A stretch of DNA of 64,000 nucleotides from an uncultured Muribaculaceae bacterium (lineage in GTDB: Bacteria > Bacteroidota > Bacteroidia > Bacteroidales > Muribaculaceae): the NCBI GenBank assembly GCA_910587915.1, contig CAJUOB010000001.1, positions 31,070 through 95,069 of the forward strand. Direction: 5' to 3'. The position numbers and the translations under genes were made by a program. The notes below the pieces were generated by a model. It did not search any database and had not been told where the DNA came from. It saw only the letters and a list, made by a program, of their open reading frames with translations. Shown piece after piece: positions 42,905-51,310 of the stretch. Positions within the stretch are counted from its first letter, which is position 1; each line of letters opens with the position of its first letter.

Positions 42905-44488
42905 ATGAAATACGATAATTTCCGTCGGCCCACCGTAGAAGTACGCGTGGGCTCAACCGCAATCGGCGGTTCAAACCCGGTGAGGGTACAGTCCATGACC
43001 ACCACTCCGACTCTCGATGTGGAGGCATCCGCCGCACAGACACTGTCGATTGCAGCCGCAGGTGCCGAACTGGTGCGTCTCACCGCCCAGGGCGTGGCTC
43101 ATGCAGCAAAACTCGCCGACATACATGCAGCCGTGCGTCAGGCCGGATGCGACGTGCCCCTTGTAGCCGACATACACTTCAACCCCGCGGCAGCCTTCGA
43201 AGCCGCCACGCATGTGGAGAAAGTACGCATAAATCCCGGCAACTTCTTCGATCCGGGCCGCACGTTCCGCCAGATGGAGTTTTCCGACGATGAATATGCA
43301 GCCGAGCTTGCAAAGATACGCGACAAATTCATTCCCTTCCTCGAGCTATGCCGCGAACATGGCACGGCCATACGCATAGGCGTGAACCACGGCTCTCTAA
43401 GCGACCGCATAATGAGCCGCTACGGCGACGGAGCCGAGGGCATGGTTGAGTCGGCGCTGGAATACCTGCGCATATGCCGCAGTGTGAACTTCGACAATGT
43501 AGTCATATCGATCAAGGCATCCGACGTACCCGTAATGACCGACACCGTGCGCCTGCTCGTGCAGCGCATGGAAGCCGAAGACATGCACTACCCTCTCCAC
43601 CTCGGCGTCACCGAAGCCGGCAACGCCCGCGAGGGACGCATAAAATCGGCCGTTGGCATAGGCTCCCTCCTGTCCGACGGTATCGGCGATACCATCCGTG
43701 TATCTCTCAGCGAGGCGCCCGAGAATGAAATTCCCGTGGCACGCGCCATCGTAGACCACCTGGAGCACCGCGTAGGCCCCGACGGAAACCTCGCTTGGCC
43801 CCAGCAACGCGCCCGGCAGTCGAAACGCCACATCAATGCCGAATCCGGCACTCTCGGCATAGGTGGACACCGCCCTACCGCAATCGTGGGCGACACTCTC
43901 ACAGGAGAGACCGATGATGCATTTGTAGTCCGGGCATCATCCGGTGACCGTGTAGGCCATCTGCGCAAGCAACTGGCTGCCCACGACGGCTCTCGTCCGG
44001 TTGTCACAGTAGTGAGCTACCCCGAGCTTGCATCTAAAGAAGATGTAGCCCTTGCTGCAGCCATCGATCTCGGCACCATCCTGCTCGATGGCTGGCAGGA
44101 CGCCATAGGTATCGAATCGCCGGCTCTCTCCACCGGGGAAGCTGTCGAGATATGCCGCGACATAATCCAGGCCGCCGGCCTGCAGCGCTTCAAGGCCGAG
44201 ATTGTGGCTTGCCCCGGATGCGGACGCACACTCTACGAACTGCCCGAAGTGCTCGAACGAGTAAAGGCTGCATGCTCCCATCTGAGTCATCTCAAGATAG
44301 CGGTGATGGGATGTATCGTCAACGGACCCGGCGAGATGGCAGGTGCCGACTACGGATATGTAGGAGCCGGTGCCGGCACCGTGAGCCTCTATCGCGGCAT
44401 CGAATGCGTCAAGAAAAGCATTCCGTCCGACCATGCTCTCGACGAGCTAATAGACCTCATAAAAGCCGACGGACAATGGCACGACTGA
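42905..44488 (+). CDS. ispG: 4-hydroxy-3-methylbut-2-enyl diphosphate synthase (flavodoxin)
   Basis: IspG/GcpE converts MEcPP to HMBPP in the MEP isoprenoid pathway with a 4Fe-4S cluster. The 527-residue product has the TIM-barrel half (1-285) with VRINPGNF and a C-terminal reductase-like domain with the cluster ligands in VACPGCGRTLYEL and VMGCIVNGPGE (third Cys plus the Glu). It is longer than E. coli IspG (about 372) because of an insertion between the two (about 300-420), yet shorter than the Bacteroides form of about 600. It overlaps the M16 peptidase gene by 13 nt. Confidence 0.93.
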   Translation: MKYDNFRRPTVEVRVGSTAIGGSNPVRVQSMTTTPTLDVEASAAQTLSIAAAGAELVRLTAQGVAHAAKLADIHAAVRQAGCDVPLVADIHFNPAAAFEAATHVEKVRINPGNFFDPGRTFRQMEFSDDEYAAELAKIRDKFIPFLELCREHGTAIRIGVNHGSLSDRIMSRYGDGAEGMVESALEYLRICRSVNFDNVVISIKASDVPVMTDTVRLLVQRMEAEDMHYPLHLGVTEAGNAREGRIKSAVGIGSLLSDGIGDTIRVSLSEAPENEIPVARAIVDHLEHRVGPDGNLAWPQQRARQSKRHINAESGTLGIGGHRPTAIVGDTLTGETDDAFVVRASSGDRVGHLRKQLAAHDGSRPVVTVVSYPELASKEDVALAAAIDLGTILLDGWQDAIGIESPALSTGEAVEICRDIIQAAGLQRFKAEIVACPGCGRTLYELPEVLERVKAACSHLSHLKIAVMGCIVNGPGEMAGADYGYVGAGAGTVSLYRGIECVKKSIPSDHALDELIDLIKADGQWHD

Positions 44489-45708
44489 GCCCGCAGGCAA
44501 TCACCACCCAATGTGGCATGCGCCTTGTACACATGCACGACCGCGGAGCCGCATCGGGTATATTCGGCATCGTCGTAGGCGCAGGAAGCTCCGACGAGAC
44601 CTCCCGCGAGGAAGGTCTCGCCCACTTCGTGGAGCATACCATCTTCAAGGGCACCGCACGCCGTTCATCGTGGCATATCATCAACCGCATGGAAGCCATA
44701 GGCGGCGAGCTCAATGCCTACACCTCGAAAGAAGAGACTGTGGTCTACAGCATATTCCCGGGCCACAATGCCGCACGAGCTGTGGAACTCATCGCCGATC
44801 TGGCTGCCAACTCGCAGTTTCCCGCACGGGAGCTCGACAAGGAGCGGCAGGTAGTACTCGATGAGATAGCATCTTATCTCGACAATCCCTCGGAAGCCGT
44901 GTTCGACCTCTTCGAGGAAAAGCTATTCGCCGGCACACCCCTGGCACACAATATACTCGGCTCGGAAAGCACCGTCGCCAACCTCGGCTCCGACGACTGC
45001 CGGAGCTTTCTGGCAAGGAACTACACCAAGGCCAACTGTGTGGCATTCTACTCCGGTCCTCAGGGAGCTTCCACTGTCGCATCGATGCTCGACCGCTACT
45101 TCGCCATCCTTCCCGATGGCAAGCCTGTCGAAAGGCACAAAATCTGCCTCCCGCAGGCCCCGCACTTCGACACAACACAGTCGCAGGCCTGCCATCAAGC
45201 CCATGTCCTTGCAGGAATCTGCACCCCGGGCATGTATTCACCCGAGCGCTTCGCCGTGGCACTGCTGGCCAACATCGCCGGTGGCCCGGGCATGAATTCT
45301 CTTCTGAACATAGAGCTGCGCGAAAAGCGCGGACTGGTCTACAACGTCGAGGCTTCCACGGCATTTTTCTCCGGTACCGGATACATGGGCGTATATTTCG
45401 GCTGCGATGCTGAGGATCTCAACCGCTGCCGTCAACTGTGCGACGATGTATTCGCCCGCATCGCCGACGGGCGCGCACTCACGCCCCGACGGCTCCAAGC
45501 CGCCAAAAAGCAATACATCGGACAGCGTGCCGTAGCTTCCGAGAACCGCGAGAACAGCATCATCAATGCCGCCAGAGCGGCGCTCTTCTACGGCCGCATC
45601 CCCGACCGACGCGAAACCGACGCCATTATACAAGCCATAGGCGCCGACGAACTCGCGGCACTTGCCGCGGAATTCACCGACGCCTCTGTTCTGGCTTTTG
45701 TTCCCTGA
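44476..45708 (+). CDS. M16 family zinc peptidase
   Basis: A 410-residue pitrilysin-like metallopeptidase with the inverted zinc motif HFVEH (H-x-x-E-H, about 57-61), followed by the second-ligand region ELDKERQVVLDEIASY and, near the middle, the M16_C pattern REKRGLVYNVE. It probably degrades peptides or processes precursors in the cytoplasm or periplasm; no signal peptide is evident. I start at the ATG 44476-44478, inside the last codons of ispG, because upstream sequence in that frame is antisense-like. It ends the operon. Confidence 0.88.
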   Translation: MARLSPQAITTQCGMRLVHMHDRGAASGIFGIVVGAGSSDETSREEGLAHFVEHTIFKGTARRSSWHIINRMEAIGGELNAYTSKEETVVYSIFPGHNAARAVELIADLAANSQFPARELDKERQVVLDEIASYLDNPSEAVFDLFEEKLFAGTPLAHNILGSESTVANLGSDDCRSFLARNYTKANCVAFYSGPQGASTVASMLDRYFAILPDGKPVERHKICLPQAPHFDTTQSQACHQAHVLAGICTPGMYSPERFAVALLANIAGGPGMNSLLNIELREKRGLVYNVEASTAFFSGTGYMGVYFGCDAEDLNRCRQLCDDVFARIADGRALTPRRLQAAKKQYIGQRAVASENRENSIINAARAALFYGRIPDRRETDAIIQAIGADELAALAAEFTDASVLAFVP

Positions 45709-45725
45709 TCAGATAGGAAAAGATC

Positions 45726-45998
45726 CTATTTCTTGTGGGAATCGTTGTAGAGCTTGATTCCGAAGATAATCACCGAGCAGATGGTGGTTATCACATTGGT
45801 GATTACCAGAGGCCAATTGCCAAGCGCAATGCCCTGGATTACAAAAAAGATACTACCCAGACCGAGCATGCAGAATGTCGGTAGCGCGATGCCATCGGTG
45901 TCGCGGGTCTTGATCGTGACTATAGCCTGGGGCATATAGCCCAATATCATGCAGATACTGGCGGTATAGCCGATGATAGTGATGAAAAGATCGCTCAT
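45726..45998 (-). CDS. SemiSWEET-type sugar transporter
   Basis: A 90-residue three-helix membrane protein of the SemiSWEET/PQ-loop family, which dimerises to carry sugars. The PQ motif is in GYMPQAIVTIKTRDTDGI, followed by IALPTFCMLGLGS. Length and hydrophobicity are typical. It converges with the M16 peptidase gene. Substrate unknown. Confidence 0.9.
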   Translation of the reverse strand: MSDLFITIIGYTASICMILGYMPQAIVTIKTRDTDGIALPTFCMLGLGSIFFVIQGIALGNWPLVITNVITTICSVIIFGIKLYNDSHKK

Positions 45999-46113
45999 AA
46001 TTTTTGAGTTTCTTGATTAATCGACAATGCCGGCAACGTGTCACCTGCACGGTGCCGCGTTGCCGGTCGTAAAGTCGGGTCAGTTATGTAATTGTGTATT
46101 TTTCAGAAGTTAT

Positions 46114-47253
46114 TTACTTGCCCTGCTCGAGAGTACAGATGGAAACGCGGTTCCAGGATTCCTCGTCGAACATGTTGCCGATACCTTCGCCTTCTGCAGT
46201 GATGCGGTCGGCAGGAATACCATACTTGCTGATAAGCATCTTCTTCACAGATTCGGCACGGTTGGCTGCAAGCTTGATGTTGAAGTCGTAGTTACCGTCC
46301 TTCGAAGCATAGCCCTTCACCACAACCTTTGCATTGGGATGGCTCTTCATATAGTCGGCAATCATCTCTACGTTGGGGCGCTGGTCGGCGGTGATTACAG
46401 AAGATCCGATGCGGAAGAATACGAAGCGAACAGAATTATACTGGTTCGACACTTCCTTAACTACCTCGGGAGCCTTGTTGCGGCACTGCTCCAGTTCATT
46501 GCTCAGGGCATCGGCCTTTGCCTGCCATTCATTGGCGGCGGCTGCCGACTGGTCGAGCTGACCGCGGAGACTGTTGATCTGGTCGTTGAGGGCGTCGACT
46601 TCGGCCTGGTTATAAGGCTGTACGCACTGGAAACCGTCGCCGAAAGTATACGATACGCTGGCCAGAAGGTCGAACACGGCATTGTTCACATTGAACTTAA
46701 GGTCGCCGCTGCGATAACCGCCACCCATGTTCCAGGTAATCGATGGCTTGAGTGCCAGGGTCACATGGTCACTGACATTGAAATTGAAGTTGAGGCCGGT
46801 CTTCACACCAAGATAATTGATGTCGGAGCCATTGGCTTTGTTCACATAGTCATGACCCCAGCCTGTGCCGATGAGAGCGTCGATAGAGAAGGGACGCTTG
46901 TAGCACTGGTAGCCACCGAATAGATTGAACAGGTCGGCGGTGGCATATACGCCTACATAGGAGTTGTCGAATGCTGTCGAGCTATGGCGGAAGCCATTCC
47001 ACGACGATGTGTTTACGCCGAAGATTCCCTCAACGCCGAGGCCGAACACTGGCGTGATCTGTTTTGCGATATGAATACCGGCGGCACCGCGCATGGAGCC
47101 GAAGAATGGACCATTGTTGACTGGTGTGGTCACGCCACCGTCGAGACCGATCGATACGTTATCGAATAGGCCCGGTTGCTCGATAGCCTGAGCATTTGCA
47201 ACAGCTGCGCCGAAAAGTGCGATGGCTGCAGCGGAGAGTAGTGTCTTCTTCAT
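46114..47253 (-). CDS. OmpA-family outer-membrane protein
   Basis: A 379-residue outer-membrane protein. Signal peptide MKKTLLSAAAIALFGAAVANAQ (1-22), then an eight-strand beta-barrel type N-terminal region and a coiled-coil-like linker (ALNDQINSLRGQLDQSAAAANEWQ), ending in an OmpA-like peptidoglycan-binding domain with NAKVVVKGYASKDGNYDFNIKLAANRAESV. It anchors the outer membrane to the cell wall. The ATG at 47251-47253 fits the signal peptide. A strong promoter stands 36 nt upstream. Confidence 0.9.
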   Translation of the reverse strand: MKKTLLSAAAIALFGAAVANAQAIEQPGLFDNVSIGLDGGVTTPVNNGPFFGSMRGAAGIHIAKQITPVFGLGVEGIFGVNTSSWNGFRHSSTAFDNSYVGVYATADLFNLFGGYQCYKRPFSIDALIGTGWGHDYVNKANGSDINYLGVKTGLNFNFNVSDHVTLALKPSITWNMGGGYRSGDLKFNVNNAVFDLLASVSYTFGDGFQCVQPYNQAEVDALNDQINSLRGQLDQSAAAANEWQAKADALSNELEQCRNKAPEVVKEVSNQYNSVRFVFFRIGSSVITADQRPNVEMIADYMKSHPNAKVVVKGYASKDGNYDFNIKLAANRAESVKKMLISKYGIPADRITAEGEGIGNMFDEESWNRVSICTLEQGK

Positions 47254-47288
47254 AAACATCATAGATATTATTGCACTGTGCGGGGCTG

Positions 47289-47319
47289 CAAAGTTAATAA
47301 GCATGTCCGGGGGTGCAAA
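47289..47319 (-). promoter_or_regulatory. OmpA gene promoter
   Basis: On the minus strand: TTTG (47316-47319), 19 nt, TAACTTTG (47289-47296). This is an exact fit to the Bacteroidetes primary-sigma consensus; a transcript would start about 30 nt before the ATG. Confidence 0.8.
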
Positions 47320-47420
47320 TAATTTAACATTTTTTACTTAATCAGTGTTTTTTATTCAGTTGAAACTGTACCGCGCTTGAAGAAGCGTTCACTATCAAAA
47401 CATCGCAGCGACAGAAAGGT

Positions 47421-47459
47421 TCAAAATAAAAGCCGTGCCGGCGCATTCGCCGACACGGC
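47421..47459 (-). terminator. Rho-independent terminator of the POT transporter gene
   Basis: GCCGTG-T-CGGCG and CGCCGG-CACGGC (47432-47459) form a 12-bp stem on the minus strand with a TTTTATTTT run after it, about 50 nt past the POT stop. Confidence 0.85.
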
Positions 47460-47511
47460 ACATATATCAGATTTTATTGTCAAAGGTTCCGGCCCTAAGG
47501 CCTTTAACCAA

Positions 47512-49092
47512 TCAGAGAATGTCTTTTTCCTCGCTCTCGATTGCCTCGGCTGCTGCAGGAGCAGGTGTGTCAGAAGTGACACGCTCGAGCCATTTAACCA
47601 TGCCGAACATCACGCACATCGACACAAGGCATACGGCAAGGAATACACCCCATGCCACCGAGATAGGCCATTTGTTGTACATCAGCGGGCCAATCCACAG
47701 CAGAAGGTTACCGATGGCTGTGGCGCCAAGCCAAAGACCCTGGCAAAGACCCTGAAGGTGCTTGGGAGCAACTTTCGATACAAACGAAAGACCTAGAGGC
47801 GAAATAAACAGCTCGGCAACTGTAAGGAAGAAATAGAGAGCTATAAGCACCCACGGACCGGCCTTGAGACCATCCTTAGCGGCAGCACTCATGTCGCGGA
47901 AGGCATCGCCCGAAGGATAGCCCTGCATCGAGCAGTAGATGCAAAGGAAGAGATAGGCCAGACCTGCAAGACCCATACCATAGGCAATCTTGCGGGGAGT
48001 CGAAATCTCACGGCCACGGCGCGAGAGCGAACCGAACAGAAGCATCACAAGCGGTGTGAGCACAATCACGAAGAATGGATTCACAGCCTGCCAGATTTCA
48101 GGTGCGATGGTATCGGTGGCAACGAAGTCGCGTGCGAACAGCGACAGCGATGTACCGTTCTGATGGAACGAGAACCAGAAGAAAATAACCACGCCAAGCA
48201 CTGCGAACAGAGCGAGCATGCGCTGCTTGATTTCCTTGGCCATTGCCTGTTTCTCAGCCTGGGTGTACTGCTGCGACTGCACCTTCTCGCGAGCGGCGGG
48301 AGTTGGCAGCTGGCTCTTGGTTACCAAGAAAATAACCAGTGAGATAAGCATGGCACCCACCGATGCGATGAACGAATAGTGGATACCGGTGTTGAACACC
48401 TCGAGATACTTCGTGCAGAATTCGCTCAAGTCAGCACCTGCGGTATGACCGGCAGCTGTTGCCACGGCGTAGAGGTTCTCCATGTTCTCGGCAGTCATGG
48501 TGTTGGTGACACTCAGATACTGATGGCAGAGCTCGGGGAAATCGGCGTTATACACCATAGAGTTGACACCCAGCCACCAACTGCGCAGCATAGGAGCAAC
48601 AAAAGGTGCTATAAGACCTCCGATATTGATGAACACATAGAATATCTGGAAACCCGAATCGCGCTGTGCGCTGTAGCGGGGATTATCGTAGAGCTGGCCG
48701 ACGATAGCCTGAAGATTGCCTTTGAACAGACCATTGCCGAAAGCAATCAGGAAAAGAGCTGCGCAAGTGAGTGTAAGCAGCCATGTGCTGTTCTGAGGTG
48801 TCGCAAGAATAGGTATGGAGAGTATGACATAGCCTGCCGTCATAATGATGAGGCCATTGATAATCGTACCCTTGTAATTGCGGGTCTTGTCGGCAATTGT
48901 ACCGCCGACCAGGCTCAGAATATAGATTCCGGCATAGAAGAAAGAGTAGATGAGCGAGGCCTTGTCGCCCGAAAGACCGAACTTGGAGCAGAGAAACAGC
49001 ACGAGCACGGCATTCATGATATAGTAGCCGAAACGCTCGCCCATATTACTCAACGCCGCTGGTATCAGACCTTTAGGTTGGTTTTTAAACAT
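47512..49092 (-). CDS. POT family proton-dependent oligopeptide transporter
   Basis: A 526-residue inner-membrane transporter with 12-14 helices. The N-terminal ExxER-type motif is NMGERFGYYIM, followed by a TM2-3 region with FFYAGIYILSLVGGTIADKTR and the POT signature GNGLFKGNLQAIVGQLY. It imports di- and tripeptides with protons. The cytoplasmic C-terminus ends in glutamates. Single-gene unit with its own terminator. Confidence 0.92.
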   Translation of the reverse strand: MFKNQPKGLIPAALSNMGERFGYYIMNAVLVLFLCSKFGLSGDKASLIYSFFYAGIYILSLVGGTIADKTRNYKGTIINGLIIMTAGYVILSIPILATPQNSTWLLTLTCAALFLIAFGNGLFKGNLQAIVGQLYDNPRYSAQRDSGFQIFYVFINIGGLIAPFVAPMLRSWWLGVNSMVYNADFPELCHQYLSVTNTMTAENMENLYAVATAAGHTAGADLSEFCTKYLEVFNTGIHYSFIASVGAMLISLVIFLVTKSQLPTPAAREKVQSQQYTQAEKQAMAKEIKQRMLALFAVLGVVIFFWFSFHQNGTSLSLFARDFVATDTIAPEIWQAVNPFFVIVLTPLVMLLFGSLSRRGREISTPRKIAYGMGLAGLAYLFLCIYCSMQGYPSGDAFRDMSAAAKDGLKAGPWVLIALYFFLTVAELFISPLGLSFVSKVAPKHLQGLCQGLWLGATAIGNLLLWIGPLMYNKWPISVAWGVFLAVCLVSMCVMFGMVKWLERVTSDTPAPAAAEAIESEEKDIL

Positions 49093-49186
49093 GACAGAAA
49101 GACGTTTTAGATAATTATGGGTGCTAAGTTAGCGAAATTTACCGATTCTGCCAAATATCAAAGGAATACGCACCCGCCCAGATACT

Positions 49187-49549
49187 TCAGGCGTTTTCAC
49201 CCATATCGCTTGATTTGTCAAGCAAGCCCATTACTTCTTCCTTCAACAACGGCAGATGGTTTATTACTATACCCCATATTAAATCTTCCCTCAAACTGTC
49301 GTAAGCATGTATCAGGAAATTACGCGTATTGACAATCCGCCTGGCAGATGTTATAGCTATATCAGGGTCGATCTTCAATATCCGATTCATCGCCTCCCCG
49401 ATTATTGCTATTTCCCATTGGACAGCACTCCTGAAGCATATGTCATCACAGAATGTCTTGAACTCGCGTGGGCGCGACTCACAAAACAACTCTATATTGG
49501 AAATGGACTTTTTTATATCCTCGAGCGACTTGTATATATTATTATCCAT
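49187..49549 (-). CDS. hepT: HepT-type toxin (HEPN, DUF86)
   Basis: A 120-residue HEPN-domain protein of the HepT/DUF86 type. The RX4-6H RNase motif is RNFLIHAYDS (R-x4-H-x-Y), the residues cleaving RNA and being AMPylated by MntA in studied systems. I start it at the ATG 49547-49549; a longer frame upstream overlaps the partner gene. It overlaps the nucleotidyltransferase gene by 8 nt, the normal order for mntA-hepT. The A/T-rich codons suggest transfer. Confidence 0.85.
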   Translation of the reverse strand: MDNNIYKSLEDIKKSISNIELFCESRPREFKTFCDDICFRSAVQWEIAIIGEAMNRILKIDPDIAITSARRIVNTRNFLIHAYDSLREDLIWGIVINHLPLLKEEVMGLLDKSSDMGENA

Positions 49550-49841
49550 ATATAAGACACTTTGTTGCATCCAGTTCCTTGCGGAAATATTTATTTGAAA
49601 CTGCAGTTTCATCGACCATGTCAACTTTTCGGCCCAGCAAAACTTCCAATTCTTCGATAAAATCAAAGAAAGTTACAAATAGGTCATCTATCAGATGATA
49701 ATTGAAGATTACCGAAAAATCAACATCGCTTTGGTCGGTGAAGCGGTCGGTGAGGATTGAGCCGAATACCCACAACTTGGCAACCTTGTATTTTTTACAC
49801 AAGGCCACGATCTTATCCATATTCATCTCAATCAGCTTCAT
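49542..49841 (-). CDS. mntA: MntA-type nucleotidyltransferase antitoxin
   Basis: A 99-residue minimal nucleotidyltransferase. The family motif GS-x10-D-x-D is seen exactly in GSILTDRFTDQSDVDF. In characterised pairs MntA adds AMP to the HepT tyrosine and neutralises it. It precedes hepT, overlapping by 8 nt. The ATG at 49839-49841 is used; the tRNA-Ala gene lies 73 nt upstream. Confidence 0.85.
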   Translation of the reverse strand: MKLIEMNMDKIVALCKKYKVAKLWVFGSILTDRFTDQSDVDFSVIFNYHLIDDLFVTFFDFIEELEVLLGRKVDMVDETAVSNKYFRKELDATKCLIYG

Positions 49842-49914
49842 ACCCGCAAATATAGTGAATTATATATACAAAACAAGCGAACTCAGAATTTTTATCTGAA
49901 TTCGCCTTATTCTG

Positions 49915-49988
49915 TGGAGCACAGCGGACTCGAACCGCTCACCTCGACACTGCCAGTGTCGCGCTCTAGCCAGATGAGCTAGTGCCCC
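49915..49988 (-). tRNA. tRNA-Ala (GGC anticodon)
   Basis: A 74-nt tRNA folded by hand: acceptor GGGGCAC/GTGCTCC containing the G3-U70 identity pair of alanine, a D-arm around GCTC...GAGC, anticodon stem CGACA/TGTCG with loop CTGGCAG, and a T-arm. Discriminator A is at 49915; CCA is not encoded. No extra arm. Confidence 0.95.
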
Positions 49989-50142
49989 GTTGCCTATTTG
50001 CGTTGCAAAGTTAGGCCTTTTTTCCTTAAAATCACAATAAATTCTCAATTTTAATACTTATTAATGTTTTTACACCTGTTTTAAATAGCCCGTTTTACTT
50101 TTTGGCAGTATCTTTACCGCAAAATAAACCGGTTAAATTATC

Positions 50143-51309
50143 ATGAAACAACTGTCCGTCCTACTATTTGTTTTAGTCGCCATATTTCTCCCCGCCACCA
50201 TATGTGCCGAGGTGACAGTCGGAGCGGCCCGCACCGACCAATACATCCCGCAGCTCAAAGGCAAACGAGTGGCCCTATTCTCCAATCATACAGGTCTTGT
50301 CGACGGCAAGCATACGCTCGACATAATGCTCGACAACGGTCTTAATGTAGTCACTTTATTCTCACCCGAGCATGGTTTCAGAGGCACAGCCGACGCCGGC
50401 GAACACGTAGGCAACAGTGTCGACGGCCCTACCGGCATACCCATCGCATCGCTCTACGGCAGCAAGGACCGCACTCCTTCCAAGGAAATAATGGACGGCC
50501 TCGATGTGATCGTGGTCGACATCCAGGACGTCGGCCTGCGCTTCTACACTTACTACTGCACCATGATCGACCTCATGAACGCAGCAAAAAAATATGGCAA
50601 GGAAGTCATGGTACTCGATCGACCGAACCCTAACGGAATGTACGTCGACGGCCCCATCCTCGACATGAAATACTCATCGGGAGTAGGCCGACTGCCCATA
50701 CCCGTGGTTCATGGCATGACATTGGGCGAGATTGCCTCTATGGCCAACGGCGAAGGCTGGCTCAAGGACGGCGGCAAAGTCGCCCTTTCTGTCGTACCCT
50801 GCGAAGGCTACACTCACCAGACACGCTACCGGCTGCCCGTCCCCCCGTCGCCAAATCTCAAATCGATGCTGTCGATATATCTATATCCTTCTATGTGCTA
50901 CTTCGAGGCAACCCCCGTGAGCCTTGGACGCGGCACCGACGCTCCTTTTGAAATCTACGGACACCCCGACATGAAGAACCGCACATTCGAATTCACACCC
51001 CGCAGCGTGCCCGGAGCCAAAAATCCGCCGCTGCTCGACAAACTCTGCCACGGAGTGGATCTGCGCGGCATGTCGGAGGAAGAGGCTATCGCACAGGGCA
51101 TAAACCTCGACTACGTCATCGATGCCTACCGCGATCTCGGAATGGGCGACAGCTTTTTCCGTTCATTCTTCGAGCTCCTCATCGGCCGCGGCGACATCCG
51201 CAAGATGATAGAAGACGGCCGCTCCACAGCCGAAATCAAAGCAACATGGATGCCCGACGTCGAAAAATTCAAAAACCAGCGCCGTCCCTATCTCCTATAC
51301 GCCGAATAA
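50143..51309 (+). CDS. namZ: NamZ-type exo-beta-N-acetylmuramidase (DUF1343)
   Basis: A 388-residue exported protein (signal peptide about 1-22, ending ICA) of the DUF1343/NamZ (GH171) family, which releases N-acetylmuramic acid from peptidoglycan fragments. Conserved segments are RVALFSNHTGLVDG, LFSPEHGFRG, VVDIQDVGLRFYTY, LDRPNPNGMYVDGP and RGTDAPFEIYG. Length is standard. The SSS transporter starts immediately after its stop, consistent with uptake of the liberated sugar. Confidence 0.92.
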   Translation: MKQLSVLLFVLVAIFLPATICAEVTVGAARTDQYIPQLKGKRVALFSNHTGLVDGKHTLDIMLDNGLNVVTLFSPEHGFRGTADAGEHVGNSVDGPTGIPIASLYGSKDRTPSKEIMDGLDVIVVDIQDVGLRFYTYYCTMIDLMNAAKKYGKEVMVLDRPNPNGMYVDGPILDMKYSSGVGRLPIPVVHGMTLGEIASMANGEGWLKDGGKVALSVVPCEGYTHQTRYRLPVPPSPNLKSMLSIYLYPSMCYFEATPVSLGRGTDAPFEIYGHPDMKNRTFEFTPRSVPGAKNPPLLDKLCHGVDLRGMSEEEAIAQGINLDYVIDAYRDLGMGDSFFRSFFELLIGRGDIRKMIEDGRSTAEIKATWMPDVEKFKNQRRPYLLYAE

Positions 51310-51310
51310 C

